Source of the DNA: JACKCR01 sp041390305
GTDB lineage: Bacteria; Eisenbacteria; RBG-16-71-46; CAIMUX01
DNA: 64,000 nt
Direction: 5' to 3'
Assembly: GCA_041390305.1 (NCBI GenBank)
Contig: JAWKQE010000005.1
Location: 1 to 64,000 of the forward strand
The notes below the pieces were generated by a model, which was not told where the DNA came from, did not search any database, and saw only the letters and a program-made list of their open reading frames with translations. Positions 19,267 through 27,744 of the stretch are shown in pieces. How positions within the stretch are numbered: the stretch's first letter is position 1; each line of letters begins with the position of its first letter. The translations under genes and the position numbers were made by a program.

Positions 19267-19294
19267 TTGAAAGTCAGCCCCTTAGGCCTATAAA
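19267..19294 (+). promoter_or_regulatory. Strong sigma70-type promoter reading antisense into the regulator's 3' end
   Basis: TTGAAA (19267-19272), a 16-bp spacer and TATAAA (19289-19294). Transcription would begin near 19301 on the plus strand and run against the 3' end of the TPR-GAF-sigma54 regulator (stop at 19354). No plus-strand gene follows, so the product would be an antisense or small RNA. Confidence 0.4.
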
Positions 19295-19353
19295 AAGTCT
19301 TTCTGATAGTTGTTGCGAGTGGTGCGCGGGAGAGGGGAAGGGGCGCGGAAGGG

Positions 19354-22300
19354 CTATCGATTGCGGGGCTCGAGACCGTACTTCCGGATCTTGGTGAGAA
19401 GACAGGGATAGCTGACCTGAAGTCGGCGGGCCACCTCGGACTTATTGCCACCGGCCGCCTCGAGGGAGCTACCGATCAGTTCAGCCTCGAGCCGCTCCAC
19501 GGCGGACCGCAGCGTGCCCGAATCGACGGGACCCTCGGCGGCCCTGCTCGATGTCCTGACCTCGCGAGGCAGCGACTCCACCGTGATCTGTTCTCCGTCC
19601 TCTGCGAGGACGAGCACGCGCTTCACCACCTTCTCGAGTTCACGTACGTTCCCGCGCCAATCGTGGTCGGTAAGCGCCTCGACCGCATTCCGAGAGAACG
19701 TCGTGTTCGGACGCCCGAGAGACTCTTTGAACTCCTCGACGAAGTGACGAACCAATAGAGGCACGTCTGCACGCCGCTCCCGGAGCGGGGGAATGTGCAC
19801 CTGGAAGTCGTTCAGTCGGTAGTAGAGGTCCTCGAGGAACTTCCCCGCCTGGATGGCCGAGCGCAGGTCCGCGTTCGTCGCACACACGACGCGTACGTCG
19901 ACCGGCTTCCACTGCGTACTTCCGACGGGACGGATCTCGTGCTTGTCGAGCACGTGAAGCAGCTTCGCCTGCACGGCGAGCGGAGCCTTGTCCACCTCGT
20001 CGAGGAACAGGGTTCCGCCCTCCGCTTCCTCGAACAGGCCGCGCTTCGTCCTCACCGCTCCCGTGAACGCTCCCTGCTCGTGACCGAACAGCTCGCTTTC
20101 CAGAAGTGTCTCCGGGAGGGCCGCGCAGTTGACCGGAACGAAGGGGCCAGCCGACCGTCGGCCGGAATCGTGAATCAGCCTCGACAGCAGGCCCTTGCCG
20201 GTCCCCGTCTCTCCGGTGACGAGCACCCCGGCATCAGACCGATCGAGTCTCCGGAGAAGGTGGAGCGCGCGCTTCATCTCCGCGTCGCAGGTGAGGAAGC
20301 GGCTGAGAGCGTCACTCGAATCGTCCGAGTCAGGGCTCGAATCCCGCCCGGCAGCACGGCGTTCACCTTCCCTTGCGGCAAAGAAGACGGCCAACAGACC
20401 GGCGAAGAACGAGAGCAGTCGCAGGTCAGCGACGCGGAACCGTCCCTCCGCGGAACCCGTGTGACGATCCGCGTAGAGGAGCCCCTTCGCTCCCCCGGAG
20501 AGCTGCAGTGGAATCGCAGTAGCGGAGCGAACGCCATCGGCGAAACTCCCGGACAACTCGAATCGTGGATCCCGCTTCGGATCTCCGACCACCAGGATGC
20601 GGTTGCCGTCATCGACCGCGGCGAGCAACGCCGCAAGGGTCGCCTTGTTCGGCAGGTCGTCGGCGAAGCCGTGGCTCGCTTCCACGCAGATCCCATGCCC
20701 TCTCGAACTCACGGCGAGGAGCACGCGATCGGCCTTGGCTCGTTCGCTGGCGGCCTCGAGATACGTCCCGAGATTGGCTTGGGAGCCTTCGAGGCCGTAC
20801 GCAGAAACATCGGCGAGGACTTGGAACTCGATCGAGCGAGAGAGGCTCGTCTCGGCGTATCGCTCCTCGAGGCTGGACCGAAGGTCGAGGAGAGGCTGAC
20901 GCCCCCGGGTCACTCCATGCTTCTCGGCGAGGTCGATGGCTCGATCCACCGCGGCCAGCGCGTCATCCAGAGAACCGTTCTCTTCCAGTCCACGAGACAA
21001 CTCGAAGAGGCAGTTCACGGCCAGCGGCGCAATCTCGAGGTCCAGGAATCGCTGACAGGCCCGTTCCAGTGCAATGGTACCCTGCGCGACGCCGTCGCCT
21101 GGCTCCACACGCCCGTGCTTCTCGGCCCGGAACCAGTAGCGAGCTCGTGCGACCCGTGCCAGCTCCTGCTCGATCGCGTCGGGAGTCCCGTCCAAGTGCC
21201 GGACGGCCTGTTCAAAACTGGCCCGGGCTTCGGGAAGCATCCCAAGGGCAAGCTCGGCCTCGCCCCGAATGCGGAGCGCCCGGCCGATCTCCACCGCGTC
21301 TTCGACACTCAGGCAGATACCGAGCGCACGCTCGGCCGTCGTCCTCGCGCCCGCGGCGTCACCTTGGGCTAGGAGCAGCTCGGCAACCCGCGTTTCGAGT
21401 TCACCGACGACGTCGTTGGCCGGCGATACGGTACGAGCAATCTCGAGAGCCTTCGAGAGATAGTCACCGGCCCGTTCGAACTCGCCCTCTCGCAGTGCCC
21501 GCTCCCCGAGGAACTCGAGCGCCAGCGACTCATCGCGTGTCCAGCCGTTCTCCCTGGCCGAGTCGCAGACCTGCAGGAAGTGCGACTCCGCCGCCGCGAA
21601 CTCCCGCCGACGCAGCTTCATTCGTCCCAGCGCGAGCTGGGAACGCTGGGCGCGGGCCGGAGCGGTCTCGTTCGAGATGGCGAGGGCGCGGGTCAGGTAT
21701 GCAGAAGCGAGCGCCCACTCGCAGGTCATGTACGAGAGGATACCGAGGTTGAGACAGAGGCTTGCGATACGTGCGTAGTTCCCTGCTTCCTCAGCGACCG
21801 CAACGGCTCGCAGGAGGTATTCCTTGCCCTCGCGCCATCTGGGCGTGAACAGCACGAGTGTCCCCAGGTTGTTCAGCACACGAGCGAGACCCTCGCTGTC
21901 GCCGATCCTGCGGAACGTGCTGAGTGCGCTCTCGTAGTGCGTCTGGGCAGCCGGGAGGTTTCCCTGACGATGGCTGATCACGCCCATCGTCAGTAGAAGC
22001 GTCGCCACCTCTTGGTGGGCGCTCGTCGTCCGCAGCACTTCGTAGGCCTCGCTGCAGACGACCTGAGCGTCGTCCCACCGAGAAAGTGCGCTTTGAGCCG
22101 CACCAACACGCGCGAGAGCACGCGCATACGGAACCGGAGCATCCACCCGATCGACTCTCGAGAGGAGGTCCTCTGAGGCATGGAGGGCGTCGACGTGCCG
22201 GCTTCGCCTTTGAAGAGCGTCAATCTTCTTGAGTTCGATCTCGAAGAGTTCGGAAGGATCCGCGTCCGACGTCCGGGCGACGACCAGTGCCCTCTCGTAG

Positions 22301-22434
22301 TACTCGAGCGCAGAGACCAGGTTGTCAGCCCCGAAATGAACATCGGCAATCCCGAGCAGGCGAATCCAGTCTCCCTTGGGAGGCTGAACTTCGTCCCTGC
22401 GGATACCGACGTTTATGGGCTGGGTCCGCTTCAT
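19354..22434 (-). CDS. TPR-GAF-sigma54 interaction domain transcription regulator (Fis-type HTH)
   Basis: 1026 residues. Tetratricopeptide-like repeats cover about 25-460 (ALEYYERALVVAR, YESALSTFRRIGDSEGLARV, LSKALEIAR). A GAF domain follows (about 530-690), then a sigma54 AAA+ domain (about 715-950) with Walker A GETGTGKG, GAFTGA and Walker B LFLDEVDKA. A Fis-type helix-turn-helix is at the end (EAAGGNKSEVARRLQVSYP). There is no receiver domain, so control is not by phosphorelay; TPR/GAF ligand or partner binding is likely. It sits 21 bases after a small exported-peptide gene. Sigma54-type promoters at 19101-19116 and elsewhere are possible targets (inference). ATG start. Confidence 0.93.
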   Translation of the reverse strand: MKRTQPINVGIRRDEVQPPKGDWIRLLGIADVHFGADNLVSALEYYERALVVARTSDADPSELFEIELKKIDALQRRSRHVDALHASEDLLSRVDRVDAPVPYARALARVGAAQSALSRWDDAQVVCSEAYEVLRTTSAHQEVATLLLTMGVISHRQGNLPAAQTHYESALSTFRRIGDSEGLARVLNNLGTLVLFTPRWREGKEYLLRAVAVAEEAGNYARIASLCLNLGILSYMTCEWALASAYLTRALAISNETAPARAQRSQLALGRMKLRRREFAAAESHFLQVCDSARENGWTRDESLALEFLGERALREGEFERAGDYLSKALEIARTVSPANDVVGELETRVAELLLAQGDAAGARTTAERALGICLSVEDAVEIGRALRIRGEAELALGMLPEARASFEQAVRHLDGTPDAIEQELARVARARYWFRAEKHGRVEPGDGVAQGTIALERACQRFLDLEIAPLAVNCLFELSRGLEENGSLDDALAAVDRAIDLAEKHGVTRGRQPLLDLRSSLEERYAETSLSRSIEFQVLADVSAYGLEGSQANLGTYLEAASERAKADRVLLAVSSRGHGICVEASHGFADDLPNKATLAALLAAVDDGNRILVVGDPKRDPRFELSGSFADGVRSATAIPLQLSGGAKGLLYADRHTGSAEGRFRVADLRLLSFFAGLLAVFFAAREGERRAAGRDSSPDSDDSSDALSRFLTCDAEMKRALHLLRRLDRSDAGVLVTGETGTGKGLLSRLIHDSGRRSAGPFVPVNCAALPETLLESELFGHEQGAFTGAVRTKRGLFEEAEGGTLFLDEVDKAPLAVQAKLLHVLDKHEIRPVGSTQWKPVDVRVVCATNADLRSAIQAGKFLEDLYYRLNDFQVHIPPLRERRADVPLLVRHFVEEFKESLGRPNTTFSRNAVEALTDHDWRGNVRELEKVVKRVLVLAEDGEQITVESLPREVRTSSRAAEGPVDSGTLRSAVERLEAELIGSSLEAAGGNKSEVARRLQVSYPCLLTKIRKYGLEPRNR

Positions 22435-22455
22435 CGAGCCTACCTTTGGGTCGCT

Positions 22456-22725
22456 CTAGTTGCCGCTCAGCATGGAAATCAAGGTCCGAATCTGATCGAT
22501 GATGTACTCGATGTCCGTGGGCTCGCCCTCATCGGTGTCGTCCCACGGATCGCCACCATCTCCGTCCAAAGCTCCGGGCTCGTGACCTGAATCAGCAGCC
22601 CCTTTGTCGAGAGAAGTGTCCGTGGGTGCGTCCCCATGCGGCGTGGCCTTGGCGTTGTGCAAGGGAGCCACCAGTAGGACGAACACGGTGAGGGTCGTTA
22701 CCGCCAAACGGAAGAGAACTCGCAT
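22456..22725 (-). CDS. Small exported acidic protein, possible signal peptide precursor
   Basis: 89 residues with an excellent ribosome site (AGGAGGAG before ATG 22725). A signal peptide covers about 1-27 (VTTLTVFVLLVAPLHNAKA). The mature part of about 62 residues is very acidic (DGDGGDPWDDTDEGEP) and ends in an amphipathic helix, IEYIIDQIRTLISMLSGN. I recognise no family. It is the first gene of a two-gene unit, 21 bases before the TPR-GAF-sigma54 regulator. That placement resembles peptide-pheromone/TPR-regulator pairs, though those are known mainly from Gram-positives. It may instead be a plain secreted hypothetical. Confidence 0.7.
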   Translation of the reverse strand: MRVLFRLAVTTLTVFVLLVAPLHNAKATPHGDAPTDTSLDKGAADSGHEPGALDGDGGDPWDDTDEGEPTDIEYIIDQIRTLISMLSGN

Positions 22726-22809
22726 GACTCCTCCTGCTCGCTGATCGCGTGGAGATGTGGCTAAGTCGTGTCGTTCAAGATCGACCAGCGGGTTTCCTCG
22801 ATGGGGAAG

Positions 22810-22839
22810 AATCTACCAGTAGGTGAGAAGTCGGGTCAA
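22810..22839 (-). promoter_or_regulatory. Sigma70-type promoter for the small protein and its regulator
   Basis: Minus strand TTGACC (22839-22834), 18-bp spacer, TAGATT (22815-22810), about 80 bases upstream of the small protein's ATG. Confidence 0.45.
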
Positions 22840-22883
22840 CCCTCAGACGACGGCGTCCTTGGCCGCGCCCGGGCTCCCGACTG

Positions 22884-23396
22884 TCAAAGTAGGAAATCCT
22901 CGAGATCGGTCTCGGCGGAGTCGGTGATGGGCCCGGGATCCGACTCCATGGGCGTCGGCGCGGGCACGGACGCCGTCCCCGGACCGGACCCGGACGGCGC
23001 CTCTTCCACCTCGTGGTCATCGGACGGCTGCTCCCATACCGGCTCAGAGTGGGAGCCCGCCCTGATTCCGTCGGCACCGGCGGCGGGCTCCGCGATCCCC
23101 GGTTCCGTCGCGCGGTCCGCGAGAGCGGTGGACGCCGCCTGCAGCAGCTCCGAGGTTCCCCGCCGCTCCGGGTTCGCGATCTCGTAGACGCGGCGCCGAC
23201 CGTCCTTGGTGCAGGAAACCAGCCCGGCGTCGGCCAGAACCGCAAGGTGATGGCTCACTAGCGGTTGCCGGAGTCCGAGTTCCGTCGTGAGAGCGGTGAC
23301 GCTGGCCGGACCGTGAAACAGGATCTCGAGGATCCCCAGTCTGTTTCCGTCGCCCAGCGCCGCTGCAGCCCTCCGAAACTCCTCGAAATGCTGCAT
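22884..23396 (-). CDS. ArsR-family winged-helix regulator with long acidic tail
   Basis: 170 residues. The winged helix-turn-helix lies at about 5-85: ALGDGNRLGILEILFHGPASV, then the recognition helix LRQPLVSHHLAVLADAGLV and the wing DGRRRVYEI. No metal-binding ELCVCDL motif is present, so it is not a classic arsenic sensor. Residues 95-170 are Pro/Ser/Glu/Asp rich, probably disordered, and end in ETDLEDFLL, a small hydrophobic-acidic terminus that could contact a partner. The start ATG has no strong ribosome site. It is transcribed divergently from rlmN; 190 bases separate the two. Confidence 0.85.
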   Translation of the reverse strand: MQHFEEFRRAAAALGDGNRLGILEILFHGPASVTALTTELGLRQPLVSHHLAVLADAGLVSCTKDGRRRVYEIANPERRGTSELLQAASTALADRATEPGIAEPAAGADGIRAGSHSEPVWEQPSDDHEVEEAPSGSGPGTASVPAPTPMESDPGPITDSAETDLEDFLL

Positions 23397-23586
23397 AGAA
23401 CTTTGCGCCCCCCATGTCCGCGCTTCCAGGCCTCGACGCGCCGAGCCCGCGGCCCCCGGATGTCACCCGTCGGGCGAACTGTCGTGGCAGCCGGCGCGCG
23501 CAGAATCTAGTCTTCTCGGGTCAGGAGAGCGGGAGAAACTACCGTATCTCCGTCGCGCCTCGTCCCCGACCACCCCAGGAGACCCC

Positions 23587-24663
23587 GTGTCCGAGAGTAC
23601 TGTGCCTGCTCCGCCCGACGAACGCATCCCCCTTCTCGGCAAGAACGCCGCACAGATGAGGGAGGACGGCCCTCTGTCTGAGCTTCCCGCCTTCCGGGCG
23701 AGGCAGATCGCACATTGGCTCTACGCCCGGGGAGAGACCCGCTTCTCGGCGATGTCCGACCTGTCTCTCGGCCTTCGCGAGCGGCTCGAAGGCGCGTACA
23801 GCCTGGACCCGGATCCGATCCTCACGATGAGGCGGGCGCAGGACGACGAGGCCGCGAAGTTCCTCCTCAAGCTCGCGGACGGCAAGAACATCGAGACCGT
23901 ACTCATCAACAGCCCGAATCGTCGCACCATCTGTGTCTCGTCCCAGGTCGGATGCGCCTACGGGTGTGACTTCTGCGCGACCGCGAAGATGGGACCGGGC
24001 CGAAACCTGACGGTGAAGGAGATCCTCTCCCAGCTCTTCGCCGTGCAGAGGTTCCTCGAGGCCGAGTCCATGGGTCCGCTGGACAACGTCGTTTTCATGG
24101 GAATGGGCGAGCCACTCCAGAACCTCGACAACGTCCTCGGTGCGCTCCGGCTGATGCAGGATCCGGACGGCATCGGGCTGGGCTGGCGGCGGATCACCGT
24201 CTCGACCGTCGGGCTCGTGCCTCAGATCCGTGCACTCGCCGACTCCGATGTCCCGGTACGGCTCGCCTACTCGCTCAGCGCGACCACCGATGAGACGCGG
24301 ACGGCCCTCATGCCCGTGAACAAGAAGTATCCGTTCCGTGAAGTGTTCGAGGCGATCCGCTACTTCCAGGCCAGGCGGCGCATCCGGGCCACGCTGGAGT
24401 ACGTCCTCCTGGACGGCGTGAACGACACGACGGAGGACGCGACCCGGCTCGCCGCCTACGCGAAGGAGCTTCGGTGCAAGGTGAACCTGATCGTGTACAA
24501 CCCGCACCCTCTGGCTCCCTACCGCCCCTCGCCCCATGAGCGGATCGAGTCGTTCATGAAGACGATCTATCCGCTCGCGCCCTCTGTGACGCTGCGGTAC
24601 TCCCGCGGACGCGATATCCTCGCCGCCTGCGGCCAGCTCTCGACGCAATGGGACAAGGGATGA
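23587..24663 (+). CDS. rlmN: 23S rRNA (adenine-2503-C2)-methyltransferase RlmN
   Basis: 358 residues, the usual family length. It is a radical SAM enzyme with the cluster motif CAYGCDFCA (Cys 123, 127, 130). The two catalytic cysteines are present: in RRTICVSSQVGC and near the C-terminus in ILAACGQLS. The GMGEPLQNLDNV and STVGLVP motifs are also conserved. It methylates A2503 in 23S rRNA (and A37 of some tRNAs in E. coli). GTG start with AGGAG upstream. Its TGA overlaps the ATG of the following histidine kinase (ATGA), so it heads a five-gene operon with the kinase, regulator, Omp85-like barrel and DUF4390 genes. Confidence 0.97.
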   Translation: MSESTVPAPPDERIPLLGKNAAQMREDGPLSELPAFRARQIAHWLYARGETRFSAMSDLSLGLRERLEGAYSLDPDPILTMRRAQDDEAAKFLLKLADGKNIETVLINSPNRRTICVSSQVGCAYGCDFCATAKMGPGRNLTVKEILSQLFAVQRFLEAESMGPLDNVVFMGMGEPLQNLDNVLGALRLMQDPDGIGLGWRRITVSTVGLVPQIRALADSDVPVRLAYSLSATTDETRTALMPVNKKYPFREVFEAIRYFQARRRIRATLEYVLLDGVNDTTEDATRLAAYAKELRCKVNLIVYNPHPLAPYRPSPHERIESFMKTIYPLAPSVTLRYSRGRDILAACGQLSTQWDKG

Positions 24664-26333
24664 AGCTCCGGACCCGGCTCTTTCTACTCTTTCTGTTCTC
24701 CGGCGTCGTACCGCTGCTCCTCCTCACCCTCGCGGGCTGGGCTCCCCTCCGGTACCAGCGAGGGCTCTGGAGCCTCCCCAGCGTGGAGTCCGCGCTCGAG
24801 GCCTCGCTTCGTTCCAACCGGCGGCTGGTGGACCGGTCACTCCGGACTCTGGAGGATCTGGGACAGACGGCGTCGACGGAGATGAGCTGGGCATCCACGA
24901 ATCCGGACACTCCGCGAACGAACCTGCAGCAGCTCGCGGACGATCCCGCCGTCGATTTCGCGGGCTTCCTCGTCCCCGGCCCGAAGGGCTGGGAAGTGAG
25001 AGCGGCAACGCCTCCACTTCCGGCGGAGAGGATCGCCGACTCCGTTCCCGCTCCGTCGGCCTCGGCGGAGGGCCCGCAGCGTAGCCGCCCCGTCCGCTGG
25101 ACCGACAGCGCGGGCGACCTCCTCCTCGTGCCGACCTACGTCTGGGCGGTCCCGGAGTCGGAAGCGCCCGGTGACTCGGCTCGACCGGCTCTCGCCACGG
25201 TCGGATGTGTGCTCCTCGGAACCCGCCTCGGAACGGACACATTCCAGGACCTCGATCAGACGTCTTCGTCTCTGTTCAACTACCGCCGTTTCGGCGAGCT
25301 GGGCGACCTTCTCGCGGTCGCACAGATCGTGATCCTGGTCTTCGCGCTGACGGTCTCGCTCGTCGTGAGCTCGCTCCTCGCACGGAGTGTGGCCCGGCGC
25401 ATTTCGTCGCCGGTGGAGGATCTCGTGGCCGCACTGTCCTTCGTGGGGAGTGATCGCCATGGACCGTCCCTCGTGCCAACGCGGATCCCGGAGGTGTCCC
25501 GGATCCAGGACGCCTTCCTCCTCATGCGATCGCGTCTCGCGGAGTACGAGGAGCGGGCCCGCGAATCGGAACGCGTTCAGGCTTCTCAGGAGACCGCACG
25601 GTTCGTCGCCCACGAGATCAGGAATGCGCTCACTCCTGTGACCGCGGGAATCGCCGTGCTCGAGAAGCGCGTCGAGAGTCTTCCGGAAGAGAGCCGCCCG
25701 CAAGGACGTCGGGCACTCGACGCCATCCGCCGGGAGGCCGACCGGATGGCGTCACTCGCCGCGAGCTTCAGCGAGTACGCCCACCTCCCACCGCCCGCTC
25801 CGGAGTGGATCGATCTCCGCGACACCGTGCGTGCGGTCGCCGGGGAGACCCGGCCCGGCATCGAGGTGAGAATCGAGCTTCCCGAGGACGTCCCGCACCT
25901 CTTTCTGGACCAAGACGAGATCGAGCGCCTGCTCCGAAATCTGGTGAAGAATGCGGCGGAGGCGATGGAAGGCACGGGCGAGATCGACATTGCCTTGCGT
26001 GCCGATGAGCGCTGGCTGACGGTCGACATACACGACCATGGCCCCGGCATGGATGAGAAGACGCTCCGGCAGGCCCTCCAGCCAGGCTTCACCACCAAAG
26101 AAGGTGGGAGCGGACTGGGCCTCGCATTGGTACGTCGTTCCATGATCAGGTACGGTGGCAAGCTGGAACTGTGGAGCGAGCCAGGGAACGGAACCCGCGT
26201 GCGGCTGAGCTTCCCGTTGGAAGCCTCGAACGCGACGCGAAGCGATGTGTCGGCAGACGGCCCCGCAGCCTCCTCGTCGAGGATGGCTCGGCCGGGACAG
26301 CGGCCATCGAAGAGGGAATCGGATGAAGCGTAG
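24660..26333 (+). CDS. Sensor histidine kinase, NtrY/PilS-like, with HAMP domain
   Basis: 557 residues from ATG 24660, which overlaps the rlmN stop. Two membrane helices (about 6-28 and 218-240) flank a periplasmic domain of about 190 residues. A HAMP linker, then the dimerisation helix with the phospho-acceptor His318 in VAHEIRNALTPV. The ATPase domain has LLRNLVKNAAEAM, DHGPGMD and GSGLGLALV, so the kinase should be active. The H-box and the operon partner make it a member of the NtrB/NtrY group. It is translationally coupled with an NtrX-like regulator (11-base overlap). The signal is unknown; the barrel and DUF4390 genes downstream suggest envelope sensing. Confidence 0.94.
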   Translation: MKLRTRLFLLFLFSGVVPLLLLTLAGWAPLRYQRGLWSLPSVESALEASLRSNRRLVDRSLRTLEDLGQTASTEMSWASTNPDTPRTNLQQLADDPAVDFAGFLVPGPKGWEVRAATPPLPAERIADSVPAPSASAEGPQRSRPVRWTDSAGDLLLVPTYVWAVPESEAPGDSARPALATVGCVLLGTRLGTDTFQDLDQTSSSLFNYRRFGELGDLLAVAQIVILVFALTVSLVVSSLLARSVARRISSPVEDLVAALSFVGSDRHGPSLVPTRIPEVSRIQDAFLLMRSRLAEYEERARESERVQASQETARFVAHEIRNALTPVTAGIAVLEKRVESLPEESRPQGRRALDAIRREADRMASLAASFSEYAHLPPPAPEWIDLRDTVRAVAGETRPGIEVRIELPEDVPHLFLDQDEIERLLRNLVKNAAEAMEGTGEIDIALRADERWLTVDIHDHGPGMDEKTLRQALQPGFTTKEGGSGLGLALVRRSMIRYGGKLELWSEPGNGTRVRLSFPLEASNATRSDVSADGPAASSSRMARPGQRPSKRESDEA

Positions 26334-27744
26334 GGTGCTCGTAGTCGACGACGACCGAGGGATCCGCGAGGCCATCCCGATGCTCCTGGAGGACGGGGGC
26401 TGGGAGAGCGTGACCGCGGAGAACGGCAGAGCCGCGCTCGAAGTCCTGTCCAGAGAATCGGTCGCGGTCGTGCTGACCGACGTCACGATGCCAGTGATGG
26501 ACGGAATGGAACTCCTGAACGAATTGCGCGTGCGTCACGCGGGCGTTCCGGTCGTGATGATCTCCGCCCATGGCGAACTCGAAACCGCGATCGAGGCGGT
26601 ACGAAACGGCGCCTACGACTACCTGGTCAAGCCCCTCGAGGAAAAGAGGCTGCTCCACACATTGGACCGCGCCGTGGAACACTCGAGACTCCAGCGGGAC
26701 TACGAGGCAGTTCGCACCGAAGGAAGATCCGGGCATGAACTCCTCGGCGAGAGTCCGCAGATGGAGCGCCTGAGGTCCGAGATCTCCCGGGCGGCTCCGA
26801 GCGATGCGCGCATTCTCATCCTCGGCGAGAACGGCACGGGCAAAGAACTCGTCGCGCGGGCGATTCACGAACAGAGCCGGCGAAGAGACCGTCCGTTCAT
26901 CAAGATGAACAGCGCCGCGATTCCCGGGGAACTCATCGAGAGCGAGCTCTTCGGACACGAAGCCGGCGCCTTCACCGGCGCACAGAAGTCCAGTGCCGGA
27001 AAACTCGAACTCGCCGGCACGGGAACTCTCTTCCTCGACGAGATCGGGGACATGGCGCTCGATACACAGGCGAAGCTGCTGCGGGTACTCGCGAGCGGCG
27101 AGTACGAACGCGTCGGCGGGAGCCGTCTGCTCTACTTCGAGGCACGCCTCGTGACGGCGACCAACCACGACCTCTCCCATCTCATCGAGCGAGGCGGCTT
27201 CCGCGAGGATCTCTACCACCGAGTCGCCGTGATCCCGATCCAGGTTCCGACTCTGCGCGAGAGGGAAGGCGACATCCTGCTCCTCGCCGAACACTTCCTG
27301 GCAACCTACTCTCAGAACCAGGGACGCAGCGCACCGGAACTCACGAGTTCGGCCGGCGCGGTACTCCGCAACTACCCTTGGCCGGGAAACGTCCGCGAGC
27401 TGCGAAACCTCATGGAGCGAGTTTCGATCATGCATCCGACAGCACGACTCGACGGCGGAGACCTGGAGCAACTCCTCCACCGTCCGCGCCCGAAGGCTCC
27501 GGCGACGCCCGCGCACGCGTCTCACACGGCAACGGCGCGGAGACCAGCCGACCTGGCATCCCTCCACGACGAGTCGACCGAAGCGGAGCGGGCGTTGGTC
27601 CGGAGGACCCTCGAGGAGTGCGGCTGGAACGTTACTCGATCAGCGCGACGGCTCGGAATCGACCGGGCTTCGCTTCATCGAAAGATGCGACGATGGGACA
27701 TCGCGAGGCCGGGATCCGAGTCGAGCGAAGGAGACGATCGATGA
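26323..27744 (+). CDS. NtrC/NtrX-family sigma54-dependent response regulator
   Basis: 473 residues. The receiver domain (about 1-120) has the acidic pocket DDD, phospho-acceptor Asp53 in LTDVTMP, and Lys in YLVKPLEE. The AAA+ domain (about 145-385) has Walker A GENGTGKE, GAFTGA and LFLDEIGDM. A Fis-type helix-turn-helix ends the protein (LEECGWNVTRSARRLGIDRAS). It should activate sigma54 promoters when phosphorylated by the overlapping kinase gene upstream. ATG 26323 lies inside the end of the kinase gene; the open frame further upstream is not used. Its stop overlaps the ATG of the Omp85-like gene. Confidence 0.95.
   Translation: MKRRVLVVDDDRGIREAIPMLLEDGGWESVTAENGRAALEVLSRESVAVVLTDVTMPVMDGMELLNELRVRHAGVPVVMISAHGELETAIEAVRNGAYDYLVKPLEEKRLLHTLDRAVEHSRLQRDYEAVRTEGRSGHELLGESPQMERLRSEISRAAPSDARILILGENGTGKELVARAIHEQSRRRDRPFIKMNSAAIPGELIESELFGHEAGAFTGAQKSSAGKLELAGTGTLFLDEIGDMALDTQAKLLRVLASGEYERVGGSRLLYFEARLVTATNHDLSHLIERGGFREDLYHRVAVIPIQVPTLREREGDILLLAEHFLATYSQNQGRSAPELTSSAGAVLRNYPWPGNVRELRNLMERVSIMHPTARLDGGDLEQLLHRPRPKAPATPAHASHTATARRPADLASLHDESTEAERALVRRTLEECGWNVTRSARRLGIDRASLHRKMRRWDIARPGSESSEGDDR

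Larger units (their letters stand above)
18538..19353. other. 816-bp non-coding regulatory spacer
   Basis: No convincing gene on either strand; the small open frames lack ribosome sites and familiar composition. The right half (about 19100-19320) is distinctly less GC-rich than its surroundings. It carries a -24/-12-type promoter reading left, a sigma70-type promoter reading right and an exact palindrome, each listed separately. A GGGCCC-containing inverted repeat also lies near 18880-18903. Confidence 0.7.
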
